From JBALVO01 sp036961445 (GTDB lineage: Bacteria > Pseudomonadota > Gammaproteobacteria > Pseudomonadales > Halieaceae), in the NCBI GenBank assembly GCA_036961445.1, contig JBALVO010000023.1:1-38498 (forward strand): 38,498 nt of DNA, read 5' to 3'. The position numbers were made by a program, and so were the translations under genes. Below the pieces are notes generated by a model, which saw only the letters and a list, made by a program, of their open reading frames with translations, searched no databases and had not been told where the DNA came from. Numbering within the stretch: position 1 is the stretch's first letter; every line of letters starts with the position of its first letter. Below, in pieces: positions 7,987 to 17,171 of the stretch.

Positions 7987-9159
7987 TCACCCCTTGGGCA
8001 GGCAGGCATAAGCTGCCTCTACCAGCCCCATAGAGCGCGGATCAACCTCCATAGTTAACTGCATAGCGTTCATCACGTAAGCAAACCCAAGTTCCGCATC
8101 GGGGTCAGCAAAGGCCAATGCACCACCAGCGCCAGGATGACCAAAACTGTTAGGCCCGGCCCCGGGAGCCAGAGATGGCTGCAGACCGTAACCCAGTCCA
8201 AAGCTGGTCTCGTGGAAGAGGACAGCGTCAGCACCGCGCATCTGGACTTCACAAGCTGCGGCCAATTGCTCTGCGCCCAACAGCGTTACGCCATCGATTT
8301 CTTGCAGTATAGCGGCATAGAAGCGAGCCAGTGAACGGGCATCACCTACGCCATTTGAAGAGGGCATTTCGGCAGCCAAAAGCTCCGGACGATTCCACAT
8401 CTGGTTGTAACCAAACAGCGCACTGGGGCCATTCATAACGCGCGCAGTCAGACTATCTGCGCCGAGTAACGCGGCGACGGCATCATCACCTCCTTCGGGT
8501 GGTATCAGTGTGGCGCAATTGACCAATTCCTGCGCCGGCAGACCCACCCAGTAACGCAGGCCCAACGGTTTGGCAATTTCCCTATCCAGGTATTGCCCCA
8601 GTGAAAGCCCGGTAATCCTGCGCAGCAATTCTCCCAAAATCCAGCCAAAAGAGCGCGCATGATAACCATGTGCTGTGCCCGGCTCCCAGTTGGGCGCTTG
8701 CGCGGCAATGGCCGCCACTACCGGATCCCAGGCAAACACCTCCTCCAGTGTCAGGTCACCATCAATTGCGGCGAGACCGGCCTGGTGTGACAGTACCATG
8801 CGCGTGGTTATCCCCTCCTTTCCATTGCAAGCAAACTCAGGCCAGTAGTGCGCGACCGGCAGGTCGATGTCCAACTCCCCCACTTCCACCAGGCGATTGA
8901 TACACGTCGCGGTGGGTCCCTTGGCAACAGAAAGTACCAATACTATCGTGTCGCGTTCCCAGGGCTTATTCGTAACCGGGTCAGCCAGGCCACCCCACAG
9001 GTCCACCACACAGCGACCACGATAGTACAATGCGCAGGCTGCGCCGACCTCTCCGTGCTGCTGAAAATTCCTGGTGAAGGCATCCACCAGCGGCTCAAAA
9101 CGTTCTTCTACCGCGCCGTATACCCGCGTACCGCCGGATTCGTTGGCTATATGTTTCAT
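7987..9159 (-). CDS. Beta-lactamase-family serine hydrolase (EstB-like)
   Basis: Serine hydrolase with the class C beta-lactamase/DD-peptidase fold, 390 aa from the chosen start. The SxxK motif is SVAK (Ser77, Lys80) and the YxN-like motif is YHARS. Homologues are mostly esterases acting on short acyl or aromatic esters. No signal peptide is visible, so it is probably cytoplasmic. The frame extends 8 codons upstream to a TTG (9183), but the ATG at 9159 gives the more natural MKHIANESGG start. The 3' end is 3 bp from the convergent transporter gene. A C-terminal fragment of the same family occurs at 28.5 kb. Confidence 0.88.
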   Translation of the reverse strand: MKHIANESGGTRVYGAVEERFEPLVDAFTRNFQQHGEVGAACALYYRGRCVVDLWGGLADPVTNKPWERDTIVLVLSVAKGPTATCINRLVEVGELDIDLPVAHYWPEFACNGKEGITTRMVLSHQAGLAAIDGDLTLEEVFAWDPVVAAIAAQAPNWEPGTAHGYHARSFGWILGELLRRITGLSLGQYLDREIAKPLGLRYWVGLPAQELVNCATLIPPEGGDDAVAALLGADSLTARVMNGPSALFGYNQMWNRPELLAAEMPSSNGVGDARSLARFYAAILQEIDGVTLLGAEQLAAACEVQMRGADAVLFHETSFGLGYGLQPSLAPGAGPNSFGHPGAGGALAFADPDAELGFAYVMNAMQLTMEVDPRSMGLVEAAYACLPKG

Positions 9160-9342
9160 GTCGTGTGGTGACCCGCTCGCCAAAAAGGATAACGATGGCC
9201 GTGCCCGGCGCAGATGTCAATTGAGAGCGAACACACCCGTGGTTTAAACCTGCAATTCCACTGCTCATCTAAAGAGTATATGCTGCAAGCCGTGAACAAA
9301 TACCGTTAACAAAAATCATAGCCGAAAGGAAGGAAACATAGC

Positions 9343-11550
9343 ATGACCTGGACACTGCCGCGAGCTGTCTTAATCGCACTGCTGGCTGTTGTCGTAACAG
9401 CCTGCGATAAGCAATCAACCCCTGAAGCGCCTCCCATTGCGCCCACACCAATGGTAGATGCAACACCGATTATTACTCCATCTACAGCACCGCGCCCTGC
9501 ACAGGTTGACGCTAAACGCTTAATGGCTGCAGACGAAGACCCGGGAAACTGGATGTCCTATGGACGAACCTATTCCGAACAGCGTTACAGCCCGTTGCTG
9601 CAGGTAACAACAGATAACGTGGCCGAGCTGGGCCTGGCCTGGTCCTATGACCTGAAAACTGAGCGCGGCATAGAAGCCACTTCAATTGTGGTAGATGGCA
9701 TCATGTACATGACGTCCTCCTGGAGCGTGGTACATGCGATCGATGCCCGCAATGGCAAACATCTGTGGACCTTCGACCCCATGGTGGCAAAAGAAAAGGC
9801 CAAGCATACTTGCTGTGACGTGGTAAATCGCGGGGTGGCAGTCTGGGAAGGCCAGGTGTTCTTCGGCGCACTGGATGGCCGCTTGTTCGCACTCGATGCT
9901 GCTACAGGCAAGGTTAACTGGGAAATCGCAACACTGGACGCTGCCCTCCCCTATTCAATTACCGGCGCACCGCGCGTCGTCAAGGGCAAAGTGCTGATCG
10001 GCAACGGCGGTGCCGAATTTGGCGTGCGCGGTTTTATCAGTGCCTATAATGTATCCGATGGCAGCATGGCCTGGCGTTTCTACACCGTTCCGGGAAACCC
10101 TGATTTGGGCTTTGAGAGCGATGCTCTGAAAGCGGCGGCCGATACCTGGAATGGCAAGTGGTGGGAACTTGGCGGCGGTGGCGGCACAGTATGGGACGCT
10201 ATGGCGTATGACCCGGAGCTGGATCTGCTGTATTTTGGCGTGGGTAACGGCACTCCCTGGAATCGGGAAATACGCTCTCCTGGCGGCGGTGATAACCTTT
10301 ATCTATCGTCGATTGTGGCGGTGCGCCCCGACACCGGTGAATATGTCTGGCACTACCAGACTACCCCCGGTGAAACCTGGGACTACACCGCTACGCAACA
10401 CATTATTCTGGCAGACATCACCATAGGCGGTGAAGTCCGTAAAGTGTTGATGCAAGCACCCAAAAATGGTTTTTTCTACGTGCTTGATCGACGCACTGGC
10501 GAGCTACTGTCTGCTAACAATTATATCAACATCACCTGGGCAACCCATGTCGACATGGAAACCGGCAGGCCGGTGGAAGTACCTGGGTCACGCTATACCA
10601 ACAAGCCCTTTTTGATCTATCCGTCGTATCTAGGCGGCCATAATTGGCACCCAATGTCATTCAATCCAACGACTGGACTGGTCTATATCCCGGTATTGGA
10701 TATACCCGCAACTTATGCCCAGCCAGACAATTTCCAGTACAACCCCGGGGTGAGTAACCTTGGTACTCACGGAGTTCTGGCCGGCTTGCCCGACGACCAG
10801 GCTGAACGGGACGCTGTTGGCGCACTGGTGCAGGGCCGTCTGGTGGCCTGGGATCCGGTACAACAAAAAGAAGCCTGGCGGGTAGAACATAAGGGCTCCT
10901 GGAATGGCGGCACCTTCACTACCGCTGGCAATCTGGTATTTCAAGGGACTGCTGATGGCAAGCTGGTCGCATACCGGGCAGACAACGGCGACAAGCTATG
11001 GGAATTTGCCACCCAGACCGGTGTCGTCGCACCGCCAATATCCTATGCAATTGATGGCGAGCAATATATTTCGGTGAACGTGGGTTGGGGCGGCGCCTTT
11101 GCCCTGGTGTTTGGCGAGTACGTGCAGAACGAGAGCATGCCCAATGTCAGTCGCGTGCTTACTTTCAAACTTGGTGCGGATGGTTCGTTACCCGCTGTGG
11201 AATGGCAACCAACCGTGGCATTTAATCCGCCAGAGCAAACTGCCAGCGAAGAAACCAAGGATCTTGGACACGCAACCTATCAGGATATTTGCCTGGGCTG
11301 CCACGGGCTCAACGCTGTATCAGGTTTGCTTATTCCCGATTTACGCGGTTCAGCCTACCTGTGGGATGACAAGGGCTGGGATGAGGTTGTTCTTGGCGGC
11401 AAACTCAAGGATAAAGGCATGGCCTCCTTTGGCAGCAATATTACAGGCGAACAAAGCCAGGCAATCCGCGCGTATGTTATTCAGCAGTCCCATCGGGGGC
11501 TAGCCCTGCAAAAAGCGGGTGCAGTGACGGAGTCTGCTCCCCTGCCGTAA
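9343..11550 (+). CDS. Lipoprotein PQQ-dependent quinohemoprotein alcohol dehydrogenase
   Basis: Type II quinohemoprotein alcohol dehydrogenase (735 aa). It oxidises alcohols with pyrroloquinoline quinone and passes electrons to its own heme c. The N-terminus is a lipobox (VVTAC, lipidated Cys21) with Asp at +2, which would keep it on the periplasmic face of the inner membrane by the enterobacterial rule. The eight-bladed propeller shows RYSPLLQVT and the vicinal disulfide pair Cys157-Cys158 (HTCCDVV). The C-terminal cytochrome domain has CLGCH (Cys650, Cys653, His654) and a late Met in KDKGMASF. The ATG is preceded by AAGGAAGG. A convergent arylsulfatase gene lies beyond a shared terminator. 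PQQ synthesis genes are not in the window. Confidence 0.93.
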   Translation: MTWTLPRAVLIALLAVVVTACDKQSTPEAPPIAPTPMVDATPIITPSTAPRPAQVDAKRLMAADEDPGNWMSYGRTYSEQRYSPLLQVTTDNVAELGLAWSYDLKTERGIEATSIVVDGIMYMTSSWSVVHAIDARNGKHLWTFDPMVAKEKAKHTCCDVVNRGVAVWEGQVFFGALDGRLFALDAATGKVNWEIATLDAALPYSITGAPRVVKGKVLIGNGGAEFGVRGFISAYNVSDGSMAWRFYTVPGNPDLGFESDALKAAADTWNGKWWELGGGGGTVWDAMAYDPELDLLYFGVGNGTPWNREIRSPGGGDNLYLSSIVAVRPDTGEYVWHYQTTPGETWDYTATQHIILADITIGGEVRKVLMQAPKNGFFYVLDRRTGELLSANNYINITWATHVDMETGRPVEVPGSRYTNKPFLIYPSYLGGHNWHPMSFNPTTGLVYIPVLDIPATYAQPDNFQYNPGVSNLGTHGVLAGLPDDQAERDAVGALVQGRLVAWDPVQQKEAWRVEHKGSWNGGTFTTAGNLVFQGTADGKLVAYRADNGDKLWEFATQTGVVAPPISYAIDGEQYISVNVGWGGAFALVFGEYVQNESMPNVSRVLTFKLGADGSLPAVEWQPTVAFNPPEQTASEETKDLGHATYQDICLGCHGLNAVSGLLIPDLRGSAYLWDDKGWDEVVLGGKLKDKGMASFGSNITGEQSQAIRAYVIQQSHRGLALQKAGAVTESAPLP

Positions 11551-11574
11551 GTTTGTTGCTACAGGGACGTCGCC

Positions 11575-11608
11575 CAAAAAAAAGCCCACCGTAGCAGGTG
11601 GGCTTTTT
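11575..11608. terminator. Bidirectional rho-independent terminator
   Basis: A 10-bp perfect stem AAAGCCCACC (11581-11590) / GGTGGGCTTT (11597-11606) with a 6-nt loop. An A-run on the left and a T-run on the right let it work in both directions. It sits between the convergent PQQ dehydrogenase and arylsulfatase genes. Confidence 0.93.
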
Positions 11609-11625
11609 CATTTCCTCATAAGTGC

Positions 11626-13125
11626 TCAGGGTACAAAGGCGCCTGGTTTTTGCCGTTGTGGGAAGTCCTTGAAAGTCGCTTTGAACTTGGCGACCTCCAT
11701 CATGGAGGGGGCCATCAAGAACATGTGCTCCGCCCACCATTGATAGTAATTTTCACTCTCGTGATCCATGCGCTCAAAGGGATCCATTCTCAAATTAAAC
11801 AATTTTGGTGCTCGTAACGTGGTCCATGGATCTATCCAGGTCTCCGCGCCATGGGCCCGCTGCTCTCTAAAAACAGACTTATAGTCACCCAGACGAATGC
11901 CAACGATATCACCAGTATCAGAGGTGTATATAAACTCTTTGCGCGGACCTACCGTCTCCTTACCGGTGAAGTAAGGCAGAAAATTATAACCATCGAGATG
12001 CACTTTGTAGTTGCTGTCGCCAGCGCGCATGCCCTTTTTGAGTTTTTCTTTCACATTAGCGTCTCCGGCGGCAGCCAGTAACGTGGGCAACCAATCCTGG
12101 TGCGAAATCACCTCATTAGAAACCTGGTCAGCCTGGATGCTAGCGGGCCAACGCACTATCATAGGAACGCGATAACCGCCTTCCCAATTTGAGTTTTTCT
12201 CGCCCCTGAACGGCGTATAACCACCATCTGGCCACAGTAATAATTCCGCACCGTTATCTGTCGAATACATAACAATGGTGTTATCAGCAATGCCCAATTG
12301 ATCCAACTTATCCAGTAATTGACCCACATGGCCATCGTGTTCAACCATGCCATCGGCATACAGGCCCTGCCCTGTCACACCACGCGAAGCTGGCTTCAAC
12401 CGCGTAAACACGTGCATTCTTGTGGAGTTAAACCAGACAAAGAACGGCTTACCCTCTTTGTGAGCGCGATCGATAAATTTTAGTGACGCGGCAAGGAATT
12501 CATCATCGACTGTCTCCATGCGTTTTTTGGTTAAAGCGCCGGTATCCTCAATGCGGCCATCGGCAAACGAGTGAATAACACCCCGCGGCCCGAAACGTTT
12601 GGCGAACTCAGCATCCTTGGGATAGTCCTCGTGCTCAGGTTCCTCTTCGGCATTGAGGTGATACAGGTTACCGAAAAACTCATCAAAGCCATGATTGGTG
12701 GGCAGATGCTCATCCAGGTCACCCAGGTGGTTTTTACCAAACTGCCCGGTGGTATAACCATGCGGCTTGAGTAACTCGGGGATAGTCGGATCTTCCTTTT
12801 GTAAACCTTCTTTGGCGCCAGGTAGGCCAACTTTGGTCAGCCCAGTGCGCATCGGGTGCTGCCCAGTGATAAAGCCAGCGCGACCCGCTGTGCAACTCTG
12901 GTCACCGTAAGCATCGGTAAAGATGATGCCCTCTTTGGCGATACGATCAATATTGGGCGTCTTGTAGCCCATCATGCCCATGTTATAGGCACTGACATTG
13001 AATGGGCCGATATCATCGCCCCAGATAATAAGAATATTGGGTTTATCCGCAGCGAGCGCCGCTGTACTACCAATGAGTACCACTAATAGAAAAATCGGTC
13101 GTTGCAGTCGTTTTAAGAAGCTCAT
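11626..13125 (-). CDS. Exported arylsulfatase
   Basis: Sulfatase of the alkaline-phosphatase superfamily, 499 aa from the ATG at 13125. The start was chosen because it begins a clean Sec signal peptide (SFLKRLQRPIFLLVVLIG to AALA) and has AAAGGA upstream; the frame is open to 13155. The formylglycine motif is CTAGR (C78-x-A-x-R82), so maturation would need a formylglycine-generating enzyme or an anaerobic sulfatase-maturing enzyme. Metal ligands include the DD pair in IIWGDDIG. Likely periplasmic, releasing sulfate from aryl or polysaccharide sulfate esters. Divergent from the CocE/NonD hydrolase gene, convergent with the PQQ dehydrogenase gene. Confidence 0.92.
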   Translation of the reverse strand: MSFLKRLQRPIFLLVVLIGSTAALAADKPNILIIWGDDIGPFNVSAYNMGMMGYKTPNIDRIAKEGIIFTDAYGDQSCTAGRAGFITGQHPMRTGLTKVGLPGAKEGLQKEDPTIPELLKPHGYTTGQFGKNHLGDLDEHLPTNHGFDEFFGNLYHLNAEEEPEHEDYPKDAEFAKRFGPRGVIHSFADGRIEDTGALTKKRMETVDDEFLAASLKFIDRAHKEGKPFFVWFNSTRMHVFTRLKPASRGVTGQGLYADGMVEHDGHVGQLLDKLDQLGIADNTIVMYSTDNGAELLLWPDGGYTPFRGEKNSNWEGGYRVPMIVRWPASIQADQVSNEVISHQDWLPTLLAAAGDANVKEKLKKGMRAGDSNYKVHLDGYNFLPYFTGKETVGPRKEFIYTSDTGDIVGIRLGDYKSVFREQRAHGAETWIDPWTTLRAPKLFNLRMDPFERMDHESENYYQWWAEHMFLMAPSMMEVAKFKATFKDFPQRQKPGAFVP

Positions 13126-13302
13126 AGCTGTTCCTTTCTTTGTGTTGTTGCCCAAGGTATAGGCTATATTACATTTTTAACAACTGTAAACGTCATTTAC
13201 CTTGTTCTGGCGGTGAAAGACACGCCTATGGCGCGCTTGGCCATGTGTTGCCTATAGTCTGTTCGTTAAAGTGGCGCACTTTCGTGGAATATGTAGATTT
13301 CA

Positions 13303-15174
13303 ATGAAAAAAATTGTATCGCACATCAAAACATCCAGCACAGACTTCACAGATATAGTTGAGAAGCATCTGACCGAGCCGGTAGCGGCGAACCGGACCAA
13401 TACGGGCGATAACTCCGACATGTCAGTCCTGGCGTCCGCTCCTTCATTGTATGACGAGCACTATATAGTTGATGACCTGCAGGCGGGCACCATGGCCCGC
13501 AAAGCCGCAGTGCAACTGGGTTTACTGCTGGATGACGGGGTCGACCTGATATCCCGGGCGAATCCGGTGGCTTTGTTGCGCAACCGTGGACGCTCCAGTG
13601 ATGAGACCGGCAATGAACAGCACTACGACGTTCGCTACCGTCAGAAGATCGATATTCTGGCGGCTGATGGGACGCGCTTATGTGCCAACCTGTTTGCCCC
13701 ACAGAGTGAGGATCCCAAGCAGACTTTCCCCGCCATCATCCTCATTAACAGCTGGCTGATGGATAAACACCAATACGTATTGCAGGCTCGCCGCTTCGCA
13801 CGCAAGGGCTACATTGTATTATCCTACAGCGCCCGGGGTTGGGGTAAGTCCGATGGCATGGTCGATGTGGGAGGCGCCAATGATGTTAGCGACTTCAGTA
13901 CCGTTATAGACTGGTTGGTATGCAACGCCCCTGTCGAAGCCAACAATATTGGCGCGGCTGGTATTTCCTATGGTAGCGGGCTATCTTTGCTGGGTGCCGC
14001 ACACGACGAACGTATCAAGACGGTGGTGTGCATGAGTGGCTGGACTGATTTACTCGAAGCCTTCTGGTCTCAGGAAACACCAAGAGAGGCTTGTGCCAAG
14101 GTGCTCGTTACCTCAAGCGACCTGGCCGCAAGAACAGATGAGAATCTGGGGTTTTTACTCAATGGCTTAGTAAATAATCTGCATATGAAGCAGGTGAAAG
14201 CGTGGGCCAGGGAACGGTCCCCAATCACCTACCTGAAAAAGTACAACAAAAGAAAATTGCCTATTTTCCTTATACAAAACTTTCAGGATGAGCTGTTCCA
14301 GCCGAATTCAGTATTGGAATTCTATTCGAAGCTCGAAGGACCCAAACGAATTGATTTGAATATGGGGACACACGCCAGCGCGGAGATGATGGGCATACTG
14401 GGACTACAGAATCATCTCTGGAAACAGGCGCATGCCTGGTTTGATCACTGGCTGCGAGCAGTACCGAATGACATCATGGATCAGCCACCTGTTACCTGTC
14501 AGTTTGAGAAAAGCCGTGGATTCCAGATGAGCCTGGGAACATCAGCGGGGTCACGTAAGACCCTGGAAGACTGGCCCTCGAAATCCGTCACTAACCGCAC
14601 GTTCTACCTCGGCTCGGCAAGGGGGTCACCCGCTACCGGAATATTGTCAGGCACTGTGGTAAAACAACAGAAAAGTAATACAATTTCTTCCGCGCTGGGT
14701 ACTTCCAAGTCTACGGCAGGACTGCCATTTATCTCTTCCACGAAAGCTGCACATTTGAACATGCCGTTGAAACTGGACATCGCAAAGATAAATCGCAAAC
14801 GGGCTGTAGTGTATCGATCTGAACGCTTCGCACAAACCGCCCTGATGCTCGGCACAGCTAAATTGCACTTGCAGATTGAAACTACGAGACCACAGGTACA
14901 ACTAATTGCCTACCTGTATGAGGCCAACGATGAAGGTCGGTGTCGGTTAATTACTCACGGGCCTGTCACGCGGCATTCAGTGAAACCGAATAAGTCTTTT
15001 AACCTGGATTTTGAGTTGGTAACGGCGTGTCATGAGATTCAGGAAGGACACCATCTGACGCTGGTAATCGATACCAGCGATCTACAGTACAAAATACCCA
15101 CCAAAGACGATTTTGATGTCACCTTTCACTATGATGGCAACGTTGCGCCAACCCTTGACGTTCCTTTTGTCTAA
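13303..15174 (+). CDS. CocE/NonD-family (X-Pro dipeptidyl-peptidase-like) hydrolase
   Basis: Alpha/beta hydrolase of 623 residues of the S15/CocE group. The nucleophile elbow is GISYG (Ser222), the acid is probably Asp329 (NFQDE) and the base His357 (NMGTHAS). The C-terminal ~200 residues form the beta-sandwich X-Pro peptidase C-terminal domain. Members cleave proline peptides, cocaine-type esters, amides or ester substrates; the specificity here is unknown. An N-terminal extension of about 105 residues without recognisable domain and no obvious signal peptide are unusual. The Shine-Dalgarno before the ATG is weak. It shares a 177-bp divergent promoter region with the arylsulfatase gene. Confidence 0.87.
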   Translation: MKKIVSHIKTSSTDFTDIVEKHLTEPVAANRTNTGDNSDMSVLASAPSLYDEHYIVDDLQAGTMARKAAVQLGLLLDDGVDLISRANPVALLRNRGRSSDETGNEQHYDVRYRQKIDILAADGTRLCANLFAPQSEDPKQTFPAIILINSWLMDKHQYVLQARRFARKGYIVLSYSARGWGKSDGMVDVGGANDVSDFSTVIDWLVCNAPVEANNIGAAGISYGSGLSLLGAAHDERIKTVVCMSGWTDLLEAFWSQETPREACAKVLVTSSDLAARTDENLGFLLNGLVNNLHMKQVKAWARERSPITYLKKYNKRKLPIFLIQNFQDELFQPNSVLEFYSKLEGPKRIDLNMGTHASAEMMGILGLQNHLWKQAHAWFDHWLRAVPNDIMDQPPVTCQFEKSRGFQMSLGTSAGSRKTLEDWPSKSVTNRTFYLGSARGSPATGILSGTVVKQQKSNTISSALGTSKSTAGLPFISSTKAAHLNMPLKLDIAKINRKRAVVYRSERFAQTALMLGTAKLHLQIETTRPQVQLIAYLYEANDEGRCRLITHGPVTRHSVKPNKSFNLDFELVTACHEIQEGHHLTLVIDTSDLQYKIPTKDDFDVTFHYDGNVAPTLDVPFV

Positions 15175-15217
15175 CCACACTTGGCTGAGCAGATGAATTG
15201 ATGAGACACTGTAGGTC

Positions 15218-15589
15218 ATGAGCAATCAAAAGCCACCATCCAACAGCTTCGAAGCAGTGCGCGCCCAGCAGCTCGAGTATAATGCCAAGCGTGAGACCGG
15301 TTATCGTGAGCGTGCACTAAAGATCTATCCTTGGATCTGTGGGCGCTGCGCTCGCGAATTCGAAGGCAGGAACCTGCCGGAACTAACCGTACATCATGTT
15401 GATCACAATCATGACAACAATCCCAACGACGGCAGCAACTGGGAACTACTGTGCATTTATTGTCACGATGAGGAACACACCAAGTTTGAAAATCTCGTGC
15501 GCTACGGCGGCACTAAAAATAAAGAAGTGGAACCTGCCACCTATAATCCATTTGCTGACCTGAAAGCAAAGATGACGGCGAAGGATTAA
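15218..15589 (+). CDS. yajD: YajD-family HNH nuclease
   Basis: Small HNH endonuclease-like protein (123 aa) matching E. coli YajD closely: GYRERALKIYPWICGRCAREF, LTVHHVDHNHDNNPNDGSNWELLC, and the terminal YNPFADLKAKM. Zinc-binding cysteine pairs (CGRC and CIYC) bracket the HH catalytic core. The cellular role of YajD is not established. It begins 43 bp after the CocE/NonD hydrolase gene. It is the last typical core gene before the accessory zone, together with the RDD gene. Confidence 0.9.
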   Translation: MSNQKPPSNSFEAVRAQQLEYNAKRETGYRERALKIYPWICGRCAREFEGRNLPELTVHHVDHNHDNNPNDGSNWELLCIYCHDEEHTKFENLVRYGGTKNKEVEPATYNPFADLKAKMTAKD

Positions 15590-15765
15590 TTTCAGCGTGA
15601 TATTTTAGCTGTCCAGTAATTCACCCTTGGGGATCATAGCTGACGGTCCTCGCGATGACTTCAGTCAATCTAAGCGGCCTTATACGCTTCAATTATCGAC
15701 TACCTGCTGAAGCGCACGATGGCTGGATCGGGTTTCTTGCTCTGCTGCCCGCTGTCAGTGCAGTT

Positions 15766-16188
15766 CTAGGCGCGACCCTTAACGACGACGGTCCCGGCCA
15801 GTTTGTCATGGAAACCCTGTTTCTTCTTGTCAAACGCTACCCAAACAAAGCCCAGCATTAACGCAAAGACGGAAACGTAGTATCCCAGGTATCGGCCTAT
15901 CGCCTGGGGAGTGCTGATAGGCTGGCCAGTGCGTGCATCCACTACTCTGAGACGCAACGCCATCTTCCCGGGAGTGCCAAGGTACTTCGTCCAGAACCAA
16001 ACGGTGATAATGATGGGGGCGATGTAAAGAACCCCGTCCCAGAACCCCTGAATAGTTTCTTCTGCTGTCCAGTAATTGCTGCCGTAGATCAGAGTCAGGG
16101 GTATGGCGATTATGATCGCGAAGAACACAGTATCAATAAGGGTCGCCACCACTCTGATCCAGAAGCCTGCATATTCTTGCTCCTCCAT
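15766..16188 (-). CDS. RDD-family membrane protein
   Basis: Inner-membrane protein of 140 residues with the RDD hallmark: an Arg near the first helix (FWIRVVATLIDTVF) and Asp in the same helix, then a second helix around IAPIIITVWF and a third near YVSVFALMLG. LGTPGKMALRLRVVDARTGQPIS is the conserved loop and the C-terminus QGFHDKLAGTVVV is standard. The function of the family is poorly defined; some members have been proposed as transporters. Convergent with yajD across 176 bp. Confidence 0.9.
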   Translation of the reverse strand: MEEQEYAGFWIRVVATLIDTVFFAIIIAIPLTLIYGSNYWTAEETIQGFWDGVLYIAPIIITVWFWTKYLGTPGKMALRLRVVDARTGQPISTPQAIGRYLGYYVSVFALMLGFVWVAFDKKKQGFHDKLAGTVVVKGRA

Positions 16189-16343
16189 AATTTAGATGCC
16201 TTTTATTTGTTAAGGACCGGATTGAATTGTTTATCAGCCAAGTCCAATGAAAGCACTGTTATGCCGCCTAAACTAAACGCAGAAAGTAAAGTCGCAGGTG
16301 CACCAAATCTACTCTGCACAGTAGAACTCATGTCTACGACTAA

Positions 16344-16787
16344 CTATATTACAGCTATCTCCAGATGAATATCCCCATCATCTAGTACGCCAACTTCAGA
16401 GAATCCAAATTTTTTATACGCAGAATCGGCATTAGTATTGCCTGGTTTGAACATAGTGCACAGCCGTTTTCCACCGAGCTGCCTCACTTCAGTAACCAAC
16501 AACTTCAACACATCGGATGCTATCCCTCGTCCCTGGTTGTTTTTGTCAATCATAAACCGGAAGAGCCAATACAACTCCAAACCTTCGGGGTCATCTTCAT
16601 GACAATAAGCCAGGAATCCAACAACCTTGTCGTCTTCACATATGGCTCGTGTCTGGTAGTGTGGCTCAAACTTGGATTGAGCGATAGATATTGCGTTTGA
16701 AGCGAGAAAGTGTTCCTGCCCTGGAAATAGCTCAAGTCGAATACAATCCAGATAATTACTTTTGCTGACCTTCTCTAGCTTTATCAT
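16344..16787 (-). CDS. GNAT-family N-acetyltransferase
   Basis: Acetyltransferase of the GNAT fold (147 aa). Motif A, the acetyl-CoA pyrophosphate loop, is NNQGRGIASDVLKLL, preceded by the beta-4 segment LYWLFRFMID, and the family C-terminus SAYKKFGFSEVG is present. The organisation resembles spermidine or diamine acetyltransferases, but the acceptor cannot be called. I prefer the ATG at 16787; a GTG at 16802 would add five residues. It is the first gene of the repeat-rich accessory zone; a repeat half-copy lies about 25 bp upstream of the start, so its promoter must sit in or next to the repeat. Confidence 0.85.
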   Translation of the reverse strand: MIKLEKVSKSNYLDCIRLELFPGQEHFLASNAISIAQSKFEPHYQTRAICEDDKVVGFLAYCHEDDPEGLELYWLFRFMIDKNNQGRGIASDVLKLLVTEVRQLGGKRLCTMFKPGNTNADSAYKKFGFSEVGVLDDGDIHLEIAVI

Positions 16788-16810
16788 ATTCTTTTCAGCC
16801 ACCCATAAAG

Positions 16811-16829
16811 GTCGAAAGCGGACGCTCAG
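16811..16829 (+). repeat. Palindromic-repeat family, half-copy 1
   Basis: GTCGAAAGCGGACGCTCAG, matching the consensus left arm GGCGAAAGCGGACATCAG. It lies between the GNAT start and the broken end of the sulfatase fragment at 16848. Confidence 0.55.
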
Positions 16830-16847
16830 TTCATTCTAGAATAAATG

Positions 16848-17171
16848 TCACACAGTAGGTGAAGGGGTACAGACACAGGAAGCAACTTGATGGTTCTCGA
16901 AAACAATACCATTCTTAGCTAACCGTTCATGCCCCGGCAGTTGGTAGCCGACAGGTAGATCGCCGGAAGACATGTGGCGCTCCTGATCTGTAACAATCAT
17001 AAGAATGTTAAAGCGCCCTTCATGTTGCTTTTTGGGTCTCACTTTGTTTTCTGTTTGCGCGAAAGATACTGGCGTAGAGGTTACGCCTACGACTCCGGAG
17101 CCTAAGGCGGCCAGTCCACTGGTTTTAATGAATTCGCGACGAGAATAATCTGTTTTATCATCCTTACTCAT
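16848..17171 (-). pseudogene. N-terminal fragment of a Tat-exported sulfatase, cut at the active-site motif
   Basis: The 107 residues start with a Tat signal (DYSRREFIKTSGLAALG) and continue into a standard sulfatase N-terminus: FNILMIVTDQERHM with the metal-binding Asp, then LAKNGIVFENHQVASCVCTPS. The formylglycine motif of the family is CxPxR; here the reading is CTPS followed by Pro-Thr-Val and a stop, so homology breaks off before the arginine. Roughly 350-450 downstream residues expected for a sulfatase are missing. The break is about 20 bp from a palindromic-repeat half-copy. It is therefore a truncated, catalytically dead remnant; the ORF may still be expressed and exported. Confidence 0.85.

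Noticed and set aside
15655..15861. 68-codon plus-strand frame opposite the RDD gene
   Set aside because: No ribosome site and half of it lies antisense to the RDD gene.
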